Source: Aquisalimonas sp.
GTDB lineage: Bacteria; Pseudomonadota; Gammaproteobacteria; Nitrococcales; Aquisalimonadaceae
Direction: 5' to 3'
NCBI GenBank assembly: GCA_007127625.1
Contig: SKYZ01000094.1
Span: forward strand, 1 to 7,824
DNA: 7,824 nt
The notes beneath the pieces were generated by a model. The model was not told the origin of the DNA, did no database searches, and saw nothing but the letters and a program-made list of their open reading frames with translations. The position numbers and the translations under genes were made by a program. This document shows, in pieces, positions 1-6,970 of this stretch (position 1 is its first letter; each line of letters starts with the position of its first letter).

Positions 1-103
1 CGGTGAGAAACACCAGTTCGCCCTGCTCGATGCGGAACGACAGGCCGCTGAGCGCCTCGTACCCCCCCGGATACTGCTTGCCGACACTGTCAAACTGGAT
101 CAT
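1..103 (-). CDS. ftsE: FtsE, cell-division ABC transporter ATPase (N-terminal 34 residues only)
   Basis: FtsE is the cytoplasmic ATPase of the FtsEX complex, which acts at the division septum and signals to periplasmic peptidoglycan hydrolases. Only the first 34 codons lie in the window; the left edge cuts the gene before the Walker A motif. The visible part begins MIQFDSVGKQYPGG and continues through YEALSGLSF to GELVFLT. This is the usual FtsE N-terminus, with Tyr11 in the A-loop position that stacks on the ATP adenine. The start is fixed because a TGA lies in frame five codons upstream with no alternative start between. It begins 29 bp after the ftsY stop on the same strand, matching the conserved ftsY-ftsE-ftsX order. 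No strong Shine-Dalgarno is seen; a GGTGAG lies rather far upstream, so translation may be coupled to ftsY. Identity rests on 34 residues plus context. Confidence 0.9.
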   Translation of the reverse strand, partial: MIQFDSVGKQYPGGYEALSGLSFRIEQGELVFLT

Positions 104-132
104 CGTCTGGCTGACTCACCGTCCATGGCGGC

Positions 133-1140
133 TCACTGCTCCAGCGCCTCGCCCAGCAGGGCATCCACGAACTCTTCGGCGTGGAACGGCCGCAGGTCCT
201 CCGGCCGCTCGCCGACCCCGACATAACGGATGGGCAGGCCAAGCCGGTGGGCAATGGCGAAGATCACCCCGCCCTTGGCGGTGCCGTCGAGCTTGGTCAG
301 GATGATCCCGGACACACCCACGGCATCGTGGAAGTGCTGGGCCTGGGACAGCGCGTTCTGGCCGGTGCTGGCATCCAGCACCAGCAGCACCTCGTGGGGC
401 GCGGTTTCGTCCAGGCGACCGAGGACGCGGCGGACCTTGCGCAGCTCATCCATGAGATTGCCCTGGGTGTGCAACCGCCCGGCGGTATCGGCGATGAGCA
501 CGTCCACGCCGCGGGCCTGGGCGGCCTGATGGGCGTCGTAGATCACCGAGGCGGAATCGGCGCCGGTGTGCTGGGCAATCACCGGGATGCCGGTGCGCTC
601 GCCCCACTGCTGGAGCTGCTCCACGGCGGCGGCCCGGAAGGTGTCGCCGGCAGCCAGAAGCACCGAGCGCCCTTCCTCGCGATAACGGCTAGCCAGCTTG
701 CCGATGGTGGTGGTCTTGCCGGCGCCGTTGACGCCCACGGTGAGCAGCACGAAGGGCCCACCGTCGTGTTCCGGCACCAAGGGCGCTTCGCAGGGAGCCA
801 GCACGCCGATCATGTCCTCGCGCAGGGCCCGCATGAGCGCATCCAGGTCCGTGAGCTCCTTGCGGCGCACACGCTCGGTCATGCTCTCGATGATGCGGGT
901 GGTCGCCTCCACGCCGACGTCCGCCATCAGCAGCCGTGTCTCCAGCTCCTCCAGCAGGTCGTCGTCAATGGTCTTGCGACCGAGAAAGGCATTGGCCAAC
1001 CCCTCGGTTAGCCCGGAGCGGGTCTTGCCCAGGCGCTCGCGCAGGCGGCCGAACAGGCCGGGCTTCGCCGCCGTGCCCTCTGCCTCGCCGGATTCAGGGC
1101 GCGCATCATCGCCCTGCTTATTCTTTCTGAACCCGAACAT
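133..1140 (-). CDS. ftsY: FtsY, signal recognition particle receptor GTPase
   Basis: FtsY is the membrane-associated receptor that docks SRP-bound ribosomes at the inner membrane and delivers nascent proteins to SecYEG. Counted from the chosen start (335 residues), the NG core is complete. The helical N domain spans about 35-115. The GTPase then shows the P-loop GVNGAGKT (136-143), DTFRAAA (166-172), DTAGR (218-222), TKLDGTAKGG (282-291) and the closing loop YVGVGE near 306-311. The acidic A domain, long in E. coli FtsY (497 aa), is here only about 25 residues, as in many other bacteria. I chose the ATG at 1140 because the protein then begins MFGFRKNK, a typical FtsY start, and GGAGTGA lies 11 bases upstream. 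A GTG five codons earlier (1155) keeps the frame open but has no ribosome site of its own. It is followed by ftsE and is divergent from the M16 operon. Confidence 0.97.
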   Translation of the reverse strand: MFGFRKNKQGDDARPESGEAEGTAAKPGLFGRLRERLGKTRSGLTEGLANAFLGRKTIDDDLLEELETRLLMADVGVEATTRIIESMTERVRRKELTDLDALMRALREDMIGVLAPCEAPLVPEHDGGPFVLLTVGVNGAGKTTTIGKLASRYREEGRSVLLAAGDTFRAAAVEQLQQWGERTGIPVIAQHTGADSASVIYDAHQAAQARGVDVLIADTAGRLHTQGNLMDELRKVRRVLGRLDETAPHEVLLVLDASTGQNALSQAQHFHDAVGVSGIILTKLDGTAKGGVIFAIAHRLGLPIRYVGVGERPEDLRPFHAEEFVDALLGEALEQ

Positions 1141-1151
1141 GGTTGTGGTGG

Positions 1152-1166
1152 TCACTCCATGAGTGA
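1152..1166 (-). promoter_or_regulatory. Small inverted repeat covering the ftsY ribosome binding site
   Basis: TCACTC and GAGTGA form a perfect 6-bp inverted repeat around a 3-base loop. On the ftsY transcript the second arm contains the GGAGTGA that serves as the likely Shine-Dalgarno for the ATG at 1140. The same bases hold a two-codon ORF, ATG-GAG-TGA, and the alternative GTG start at 1155. A hairpin here could dampen or regulate ftsY translation, but the stem is short and may be chance. Confidence 0.3.
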
Positions 1167-1170
1167 GTGG

Positions 1171-1199
1171 TTGGCGTACGCATCCCTGGCAGATAACTT
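1171..1199 (+). promoter_or_regulatory. Weak candidate sigma-70 promoter for the M16 operon
   Basis: TTGGCG (1171-1176; 4 of 6 matches to TTGACA) is separated by 17 bp from TAACTT (1194-1199; 3 of 6 matches to TATAAT). The -10 lies in the only AT-rich patch of the ftsY/M16 intergenic region. A start near 1206 would give an untranslated leader of about 120 bases before the first M16 gene. The match is poor, so this is only a candidate. I found no convincing opposing promoter for ftsY. Confidence 0.22.
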
Positions 1200-1216
1200 A
1201 CCATTGTGCGCGCCAC

Positions 1217-1230
1217 GGAGGGTCGCCTCC
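1217..1230. repeat. Short inverted repeat GGAGG / CCTCC
   Basis: GGAGG and CCTCC are separated by GTCG, giving a 5-bp stem with a 4-base loop in the divergent intergenic region. In the rightward transcript the first arm resembles a strong Shine-Dalgarno but is followed by no suitable start codon. Function unknown; in such GC-rich DNA it may be chance. Confidence 0.25.
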
Positions 1231-1249
1231 AACGCCGGAGAAGTGAAGC

Positions 1250-1291
1250 GTGACCCTACCACTCATGACGCCGTCGGCTCACCCTGTGTGA
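1250..1291 (+). other. Possible 13-codon leader ORF upstream of the M16 operon
   Basis: A GTG at 1250 lies 9 bases after GGAG (1237-1240) and opens a 13-codon frame that passes an in-frame ATG at 1265. The predicted peptide is MTLPLMTPSAHPV, ending in TGA at 1289-1291. The stop lies inside the 3' arm of the hairpin at 1275-1295, an arrangement compatible with a translated leader affecting the hairpin. It has no run of one amino acid of the kind found in amino-acid attenuators. It could equally be an accident of sequence. Confidence 0.2.
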
Positions 1292-1295
1292 GCCG
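1275..1295. promoter_or_regulatory. Perfect 8-bp hairpin in the leader of the M16 operon
   Basis: CGGCTCAC and GTGAGCCG form a perfect 8-bp inverted repeat around the 5-base loop CCTGT. It lies 32 bp before the first M16 start codon. No run of T follows on either strand, so it is not a standard intrinsic terminator. It could be an operator for a dimeric repressor or an RNA hairpin in the 5' leader. The pairing is seen in the sequence; the role is inference. Confidence 0.45.
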
Positions 1296-1327
1296 CTGAC
1301 AACGAACACCAACGAGCGATCCTGACC

Positions 1328-2725
1328 ATGATGCGATCCTGCCTCGCCCTGCTCACCGGGGCTGCCCTCTACGCCGGCGCCGCCGCGGCGGCCACGCCGG
1401 ACATCCACAGCTTCGAGCTGGACAACGGCATGACAGTCATCGTCAAGCCCGACGAGCGTGCGCCCGTTGTCATCAACCAGGTCTGGTTCCCGGTGGGCTC
1501 CAGCCATGAGCAGCCGGGCACCACCGGCGTCGCCCACGCCCTGGAGCACATGATGTTCAAGGGCACCGAGACTCGCGAAACCGGCACCTTTTCGCGCACC
1601 ATCTCCGAGGAAGGTGGCCGGCTCAACGCCTTCACCGGACGGGACTTCACCGGCTACTACGAGGAACTGGGCGCAGATCGCCTGGAGATCGCCATGGAGC
1701 TGGAGGCGGACCGGCTGGAGAACATCGTCTTCGACCAGGACGAGTTCGAGCGCGAGATGGAGGTGGTCCAGGAGGAGCGCCGGCTGCGGGTGGACGACAA
1801 TCCCACCGGCGTCCTGAGCGAGCGCTTCAATGCCGTCGCCTGGCATCACAGCCCCTACCGCCAGCCCATCATTGGCTGGAAGCGCGACATCGACCAGCTC
1901 ACCCTGGACGACATCGAGGCCTTCTACGACGACTGGTACGGGGTGAACAACGCCATTCTGGTGGTGGTGGGCAACGTGGAACCCGACGCCGTGCGTGAAC
2001 TGGCCGACAAGCACTTCGGCCCCCTGGAACCCCGCCCCACGCCCGATATCAAGGAGCGCGAAGAGGTGGAGCCACTGGGCGAACGGCGCCTGACCGTGCA
2101 CCACGACAACGCCAACCCCTTCCTGATGATGGGCTACCAAGTGCCCTCACTGGCCACCACCGACGATCCGGGTGAGACATACGCGCTCAGCGTGCTCAGC
2201 CAGGTGCTGGACGGCGGCCAGAGCGCCCGCCTGCCCAGCGAGCTGGTGCGCGGCCAGGAGCTGGCCGCCGGCATCGGCACCAGCTACCGCAGCATCGCCC
2301 GCCTGGATACCCACTTCGCCATCCACGCCCGGCCCACCGGAGACGTGGAACTGGACGAACTGGAGCAGGCGGTGCGCGCGGAGATCGAGCGCGTTCGCGA
2401 GGACGGCATCACCACCGAGGAACTGGAGCGCGCCAAGGTGCAGCTGCGCGCCGACTACGTCTACCGCCTCGACTCCCTCTCCGGTCAGGCCATGGAGATC
2501 GGCCTGCTGGAGACCACGGGCATCGGCTACGAGGCCATGGAGGAATTCGAGGAACGTCTGGAGGCTGTCACCCGCGAGGACGTGCAGGAGGTGGCCCGCA
2601 CCTATCTGCAGGACAAGCGGCTGACCGTCGGCCACCTGCTACGCAGCGAAGACGCAGCGGATACCCCTGCGCTGCCCGGCATGACCCCGGGAACCGACGC
2701 GACCGACGACCCCACCGGATACTGA
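1328..2725 (+). CDS. M16 family zinc metallopeptidase, catalytic (HxxEH) partner, exported
   Basis: This 465-residue protein belongs to the pitrilysin-like M16 family, probably subfamily M16B, and should cut peptides or misfolded proteins in the periplasm. A signal peptide (about 1-22: MMR, a hydrophobic stretch, an Ala-rich end) precedes the mature start TPDIHSFELDNG. The inverted zinc motif HALEH is at 70-74, and the third ligand is probably Glu149 of VVQEERR, 75 residues further on. The N-terminal lobe is followed by the inactive C-terminal lobe (about 240-440). There, LDGGQSARL keeps Arg301, but the usual GLAYS motif has become ELAAGI, so the Tyr of the R/Y pair is missing. Length fits the single-subunit-half type. 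The start is set by a TGA 13 codons upstream; two ATGs are adjacent and the ribosome site is weak. It is followed 9 bp later by a non-catalytic paralogue, its likely partner. Natural substrate unknown. Confidence 0.93.
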   Translation: MMRSCLALLTGAALYAGAAAAATPDIHSFELDNGMTVIVKPDERAPVVINQVWFPVGSSHEQPGTTGVAHALEHMMFKGTETRETGTFSRTISEEGGRLNAFTGRDFTGYYEELGADRLEIAMELEADRLENIVFDQDEFEREMEVVQEERRLRVDDNPTGVLSERFNAVAWHHSPYRQPIIGWKRDIDQLTLDDIEAFYDDWYGVNNAILVVVGNVEPDAVRELADKHFGPLEPRPTPDIKEREEVEPLGERRLTVHHDNANPFLMMGYQVPSLATTDDPGETYALSVLSQVLDGGQSARLPSELVRGQELAAGIGTSYRSIARLDTHFAIHARPTGDVELDELEQAVRAEIERVREDGITTEELERAKVQLRADYVYRLDSLSGQAMEIGLLETTGIGYEAMEEFEERLEAVTREDVQEVARTYLQDKRLTVGHLLRSEDAADTPALPGMTPGTDATDDPTGY

Positions 2726-2727
2726 GG
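2724..2727 (+). promoter_or_regulatory. Ribosome binding site of the second M16 gene
   Basis: GAGG overlaps the TGA stop of the first M16 gene and lies 7 bases before the next ATG (2735). This implies coupled translation of the two proteins, as expected for subunits made in equal amounts. Confidence 0.6.
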
Positions 2728-2734
2728 AACCGAC

Positions 2735-4111
2735 ATGCACGCGATCCGACACACCCTGCGCCGTTCGCTGCTGCCGCTCCTGGCCCTGGCCGCCACTGCC
2801 GTGGCAGCATCGGCCCAGAGCGGCCCCGACATCGAGCACTGGACCACCGACGACGACCTGGACGTCTACTACGTCCACAGCCCCACGCTGCCCATGGTGG
2901 ATCTGCGGCTGACCTTCGACGCCGGTTCCGCCCGTGACGGCGACACCCCCGGCCTGGCTTCCCTGACGAGCAACCTCCTCAGCGAGGGTGCAGGAGGACT
3001 CGATACCGGCGAACTGGCACGGCGTTTCGAGGACCAGGGGGCGCGTTTTTCCACCGACAGCGGCCGTGACACCGCGAGCATCAGCCTGCGCAGCCTCAAC
3101 GACCCGGAGACCCTGAGCGCCGCAGTCGAGGCACTGACGCTGGTGATCAGCGAACCGGACTTCCCCGAGGCCGCGGTGGACCGCGAGCGGCGGCGCATGC
3201 TGGTGAGCCTGCGCAACAGCCGCCAGGATCCGGGTTCGCTGGCGCGGGAGGCGTTCTGGGAGACGCTCTACGGCGACCATCCCTACGCCAGTCGCCCCGG
3301 CGGCAGTGAGGAAAGCCTGGAGGCGATGGACCGCGACCAGGTGGCCACATTCTTCGATGATCACTACGTGCGCGAAAACGCCGGTCTGGCCATCGTCGGC
3401 GACCTCAGCCGCGCCGAGGCCGAAGCAGTGGCCGAGCACCTGGGCAGCAGCCTGCGCAGCGGTTCGGCCCCGGAACCGTTGCCGGAACCGGAACCCTCGG
3501 CAAAGGCCGGAGAGACCATCCACATCCCCTTCGGCACCAACCAGAGCCACGTGCTCATGGGCCAGGTCGGCTATCCTCGTGGTGACGACGACCACTTTGC
3601 CCTGTACACCGGCAATCACATCCTCGGCGGTGGCGGGCTGGTCAGTCGCCTGGCCGAGGAGATGCGTGAGGAGCGGGGTCTGTCCTACAGCGTTGGCAGC
3701 CGGTTCTCGCCCATGAAGCAGTCGGGTCCGTTCCTGATCAGCACCCAGATCCGCAGCGACCGGACCCAGGAGGCGCTGGAGGTCTTGCGGACCACGGTGA
3801 ACGATCTGCGGGACAATGGCCCCGGTGAGGACGAACTGCAGCGCTCGGTACGCAACATCACCGGCAGCTTCCCGCTGCAGCTCGCCGACAACCGCAGCAT
3901 CCTGGGCTACGTGGCCAACATCGGCTTCCACGGCCTGCCGCTGGATTACCTGGACCGTTTCCCGGAGCGCATCGAGGCACTGGATGGCGACACCATCCAC
4001 GAGGCCCTGCAGCGCCGACTGCAGCCGGACGAGTTCGTTACCGTCATCGTTGGCCCGCAGGACGAAGACGGCGAGGAAGCGGACGAGGAGGATCTGGAAG
4101 GCGCGGAGTGA
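2735..4111 (+). CDS. M16 family peptidase-like protein, non-catalytic partner with R/Y pair, exported
   Basis: This 458-residue M16 homologue has lost the zinc site. Where active members read HxxEH, the aligned stretch after Gly73-Leu-Ala reads Ser76-Leu-Thr-Ser79-Asn80, so all three metal-binding or catalytic positions are replaced. It keeps the other conserved element: Arg304 in LVSRLAEEMREE and Tyr318 in RGLSYSVGS, the R/Y pair that helps hold substrate in M16B enzymes. A signal peptide (about 1-27, ending ASAQ) sends it to the periplasm. A Pro-Glu linker at about 246-254 joins the two lobes, and the last 16 residues are almost all acidic. With the preceding gene it forms the known type of bacterial M16B heterodimer, in which one chain supplies zinc and the other the R/Y motif (as in mitochondrial processing peptidase, one active and one inactive chain). 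The stop is 18 bp before rsmD. Confidence 0.92.
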   Translation: MHAIRHTLRRSLLPLLALAATAVAASAQSGPDIEHWTTDDDLDVYYVHSPTLPMVDLRLTFDAGSARDGDTPGLASLTSNLLSEGAGGLDTGELARRFEDQGARFSTDSGRDTASISLRSLNDPETLSAAVEALTLVISEPDFPEAAVDRERRRMLVSLRNSRQDPGSLAREAFWETLYGDHPYASRPGGSEESLEAMDRDQVATFFDDHYVRENAGLAIVGDLSRAEAEAVAEHLGSSLRSGSAPEPLPEPEPSAKAGETIHIPFGTNQSHVLMGQVGYPRGDDDHFALYTGNHILGGGGLVSRLAEEMREERGLSYSVGSRFSPMKQSGPFLISTQIRSDRTQEALEVLRTTVNDLRDNGPGEDELQRSVRNITGSFPLQLADNRSILGYVANIGFHGLPLDYLDRFPERIEALDGDTIHEALQRRLQPDEFVTVIVGPQDEDGEEADEEDLEGAE

Positions 4112-4129
4112 TCCGGCTACAGTCCGCCC

Positions 4130-4702
4130 ATGGCAGCCCGGGCCCGTAACGAACTGCGCATCATCGGCGGCGAATGGCGCGGCCGTCGGCTGCGCTTCGC
4201 CGACGGTGCCGGCCTGCGTCCCACGGCGGACCGCAACCGCGAGACCCTGTTCAACTGGCTGCAGGCCGTCGTGCCGGGGAGCCACTGCCTGGATCTCTTC
4301 GCCGGCAGTGGCGCCCTCGGGTTCGAGGCGGCCTCCCGCGGCGCCGCGTCAGTGCTGCTGGCCGAACGCAATCGCAATGCCATTGCGCGGCTGCGGGAGA
4401 ATGTACGCCTGTTGCAGGCCGAGGCGCAGATCCGCATCCATGCCGGTGACGCCTTGTCATTGCTCCGGCGCCCGCCCGAGCAGCCAGCGGACATCGTTTT
4501 CCTGGATCCGCCCTTTGCCGGCGGTCTGCTCGAGCCGGCATGCCAGGCACTGGCCGCCGGCGACTGGCTCCACCAGGACAGTCGCATCTACCTGGAACAC
4601 GCCCGGCAATCACCGCCGCAACTGCCTCCGGGCTGGGACGTCCTGCGCCAGCGCACCGCAGGCGATGTGTGCTTTCTTCTGGTGGGCCAGATAACACCCT
4701 GA
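4130..4702 (+). CDS. rsmD: RsmD, 16S rRNA (guanine(966)-N2)-methyltransferase
   Basis: RsmD uses S-adenosylmethionine to methylate the N2 of G966 in 16S rRNA of the small ribosomal subunit. The 190-residue protein has the family's start signature RIIGGEWRGRRLRF (10-23), then LRPTADRNRETLFNWL (29-44). The SAM-binding motif I is DLFAGSGALGFEA (55-67), and Glu79 of LLAER sits at the end of the second strand. The catalytic motif is LDPPF (125-129), the NPPY-type loop of N-methyltransferases of bases. Length is close to E. coli RsmD (198 aa). The ATG at 4130 is the only option, as a stop lies in frame seven codons upstream; no good ribosome site is seen, so coupling to the M16 genes is likely. In E. 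coli rsmD adjoins ftsY; here, as in Pseudomonas, the M16 pair lies between them and the strands diverge. Confidence 0.96.
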   Translation: MAARARNELRIIGGEWRGRRLRFADGAGLRPTADRNRETLFNWLQAVVPGSHCLDLFAGSGALGFEAASRGAASVLLAERNRNAIARLRENVRLLQAEAQIRIHAGDALSLLRRPPEQPADIVFLDPPFAGGLLEPACQALAAGDWLHQDSRIYLEHARQSPPQLPPGWDVLRQRTAGDVCFLLVGQITP

Positions 4703-5260
<558 letters not shown>

Positions 5261-5267
5261 ACCGCAC

Positions 5268-5273
5268 CGGGAG
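5268..5273 (+). promoter_or_regulatory. Ribosome binding site of ggt
   Basis: CGGGAG sits 6 bases before the ATG at 5280. This settles the ggt start at the signal peptide and rules out the in-frame extension back to 5112, which lies inside coaD. Confidence 0.6.
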
Positions 5274-5279
5274 TTCCCA

Positions 5280-6953
5280 ATGCTGCACCGTTTCACCGGG
5301 ACGATCCTTGTTCTCGGCCTGTTGCTGGGACCACTGACCGCAGCGGGTCAGACACCGCCGGGTGCCGCCGTGGCCACCGCCCATCCCCTGGCCACGGAGG
5401 CGGGCATCGAGGTCCTGGAACAGGGTGGTAACGCCTTCGACGCCGCCGTGGCGGTGAGCGCTGCACTGGCCGTGGTGGAACCCTACGGCTCCGGCATCGG
5501 CGGTGGCGGCTTCTGGCTGCTGCACCGCGAGGCGGACGACCACCAGGTGATGGTGGACGGGCGCGAGACGGCCCCCGGCGAGGCGACCCGGGACATGTAC
5601 CTGGATAATGACGGCGAGGTGCGCGACCGGGACTCCCTGGATGGCCCCAGGGCCGCCGGCATTCCGGGCACCCCCGCGGCCTTGGTGCACCTCACCGAGG
5701 AATACGGTGACCTTGACCTCGGCACCAACCTGGCCCCGGCGATCCGCTATGCCGAAGAGGGCTTTCCCGTGGGCCCCCACTATCAGCGCATGATCCGCTT
5801 CCGGTTGGACGCCTTGCGCGAGTCACCGGCGGCCGCCGCGATCTTCCTCGATGGCGGCGAGGTCCCCGAGGAGGGTGAACTCATCGTGCAGACGGACCTG
5901 GCCCTTACGCTGCAGCGCCTGGCCGATGAAGGCCTTGACGGCTTCTACCGCGGCGACGTCGCCGAGCGGCTGGTTTACGGCACCAACGAGGCCGGCGGTC
6001 TGTGGCGCATGGACGACCTGGCGGACTACGAGATCCGCGAACGCGAACCGGTCCGGGGCACCTACCGGGGCATGCGCGTCACCAGCGCTGCGCCACCCTC
6101 GGCGGGCGGGATCGGCCTGGTGACCATGCTCAACATTCTGGACCAGCACGATCTGCACAATCAGCCCGAGGCGAGGCGCATTCACCTCAAGGCCGAAGCC
6201 ATGCGCCGCGCCTACCGTGACCGGCCCGTCTACCTGGGCGACCCGGACTTCGTCGACATTCCCGTGGACAAGCTCATCAGCCGGGAGCACGCGCAGACCA
6301 TCGCCGCGGACCTTGACCCGGAGCGGGCAACCCCCAGCGAGGATCTGCCCACCGGTCGCATCGGCGGCGAGGACACCACCCATTTCTCCGTGATCGACGC
6401 CGAGGGCAACCGGGTGGGCGCGACCCTCTCCATCAACTACCCGTTCGGTTCCGGTTTCATGCCGCCCGGCTCCGGGGTGTTGCTGAACAACGAGATGGAC
6501 GATTTCGCCAGCCAGCCCGGCAAGCCCAACGCCTACGGCCTGGTGGGCGGCGAGGCCAACGCCATCGAACCCCGCAAGCGGCCACTGTCCAGCATGACGC
6601 CGACGTTCCTGGAGACCGAGGACCGGGTGGCCGTACTCGGCAGCCCCGGGGGCAGCCGCATCATCACCCAGGTGCTGCTGGGCACCATCAGCTTCGTCGA
6701 TCGTCTGGACCCCGAGCACTGGGTGTCACGGCCGCGATTCCACCATCAGTACCTGCCCGACCGCATCCAGCACGAACCCGGCGCCATCTCCGTGGAGACC
6801 CGCCGCGTCCTGGTGGCCAAGGGCCACACCGTGCGCCCCATGATGCGGCGGTACGGCGACATGCAGGTGGTGTTCTGGGACCGGGACGAGGACCGCATGG
6901 AGGCGGTAAGCGACGAACGCGGCGGCGGTGAAGGCCGGGTAACACAGGAGTAA
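5280..6953 (+). CDS. ggt: Gamma-glutamyltransferase (glutathione hydrolase), exported precursor
   Basis: GGT cleaves the gamma-glutamyl bond of glutathione and related compounds, passing the glutamyl group to water or to amino acids, usually in the periplasm. The 557-residue precursor begins with a signal peptide (about 1-23, MLHRF then a Leu-rich core ending LTAAG). Family precursors split themselves before a threonine, here Thr366 of DTTHFSVIDAEGN, which becomes the N-terminal nucleophile of the small subunit (about 192 residues). Other active-site residues seen: Arg95 (DGRETAPG), Asn386 (LSINYPFG), Asp408 in NNEMDDF, Ser437-Ser438 in KRPLSSM, and Gly457-Gly458 in GSPGGSR. The lid-loop segment between NNEMDDF and KRPLSSM is present, as in E. 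coli GGT. Where E. coli has Gln430, this protein has Glu405, as in the human enzyme. The start has a CGGGAG site 6 bases upstream. It is the last gene of the run. Confidence 0.95.
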   Translation: MLHRFTGTILVLGLLLGPLTAAGQTPPGAAVATAHPLATEAGIEVLEQGGNAFDAAVAVSAALAVVEPYGSGIGGGGFWLLHREADDHQVMVDGRETAPGEATRDMYLDNDGEVRDRDSLDGPRAAGIPGTPAALVHLTEEYGDLDLGTNLAPAIRYAEEGFPVGPHYQRMIRFRLDALRESPAAAAIFLDGGEVPEEGELIVQTDLALTLQRLADEGLDGFYRGDVAERLVYGTNEAGGLWRMDDLADYEIREREPVRGTYRGMRVTSAAPPSAGGIGLVTMLNILDQHDLHNQPEARRIHLKAEAMRRAYRDRPVYLGDPDFVDIPVDKLISREHAQTIAADLDPERATPSEDLPTGRIGGEDTTHFSVIDAEGNRVGATLSINYPFGSGFMPPGSGVLLNNEMDDFASQPGKPNAYGLVGGEANAIEPRKRPLSSMTPTFLETEDRVAVLGSPGGSRIITQVLLGTISFVDRLDPEHWVSRPRFHHQYLPDRIQHEPGAISVETRRVLVAKGHTVRPMMRRYGDMQVVFWDRDEDRMEAVSDERGGGEGRVTQE

Positions 6954-6970
6954 CCACCCAACCGCAAGCC

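Noticed and set aside
181..1011. 276-codon plus-strand frame opposite ftsY
   Set aside because: It lies wholly within ftsY, whose GTPase motifs are all intact on the other strand.
1256..2140. 294-codon minus-strand frame opposite the first M16 gene
   Set aside because: Same reason: a shadow of the real gene, with His/Val/Gly-rich translation and no domain.
3470..3495. CCGGAACC repeats in the second M16 gene
   Set aside because: They simply encode the Pro-Glu linker between the two lobes; nothing suggests a separate element.
2639..4285. Long (548-codon) open frame on the minus strand opposite the second M16 gene
   Set aside because: It is antisense to a well-supported M16 gene and runs into rsmD. 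Its translation is a low-information Val/Gly/Ala/Gln mix with no motif. Long antisense frames are expected opposite GC-rich genes.
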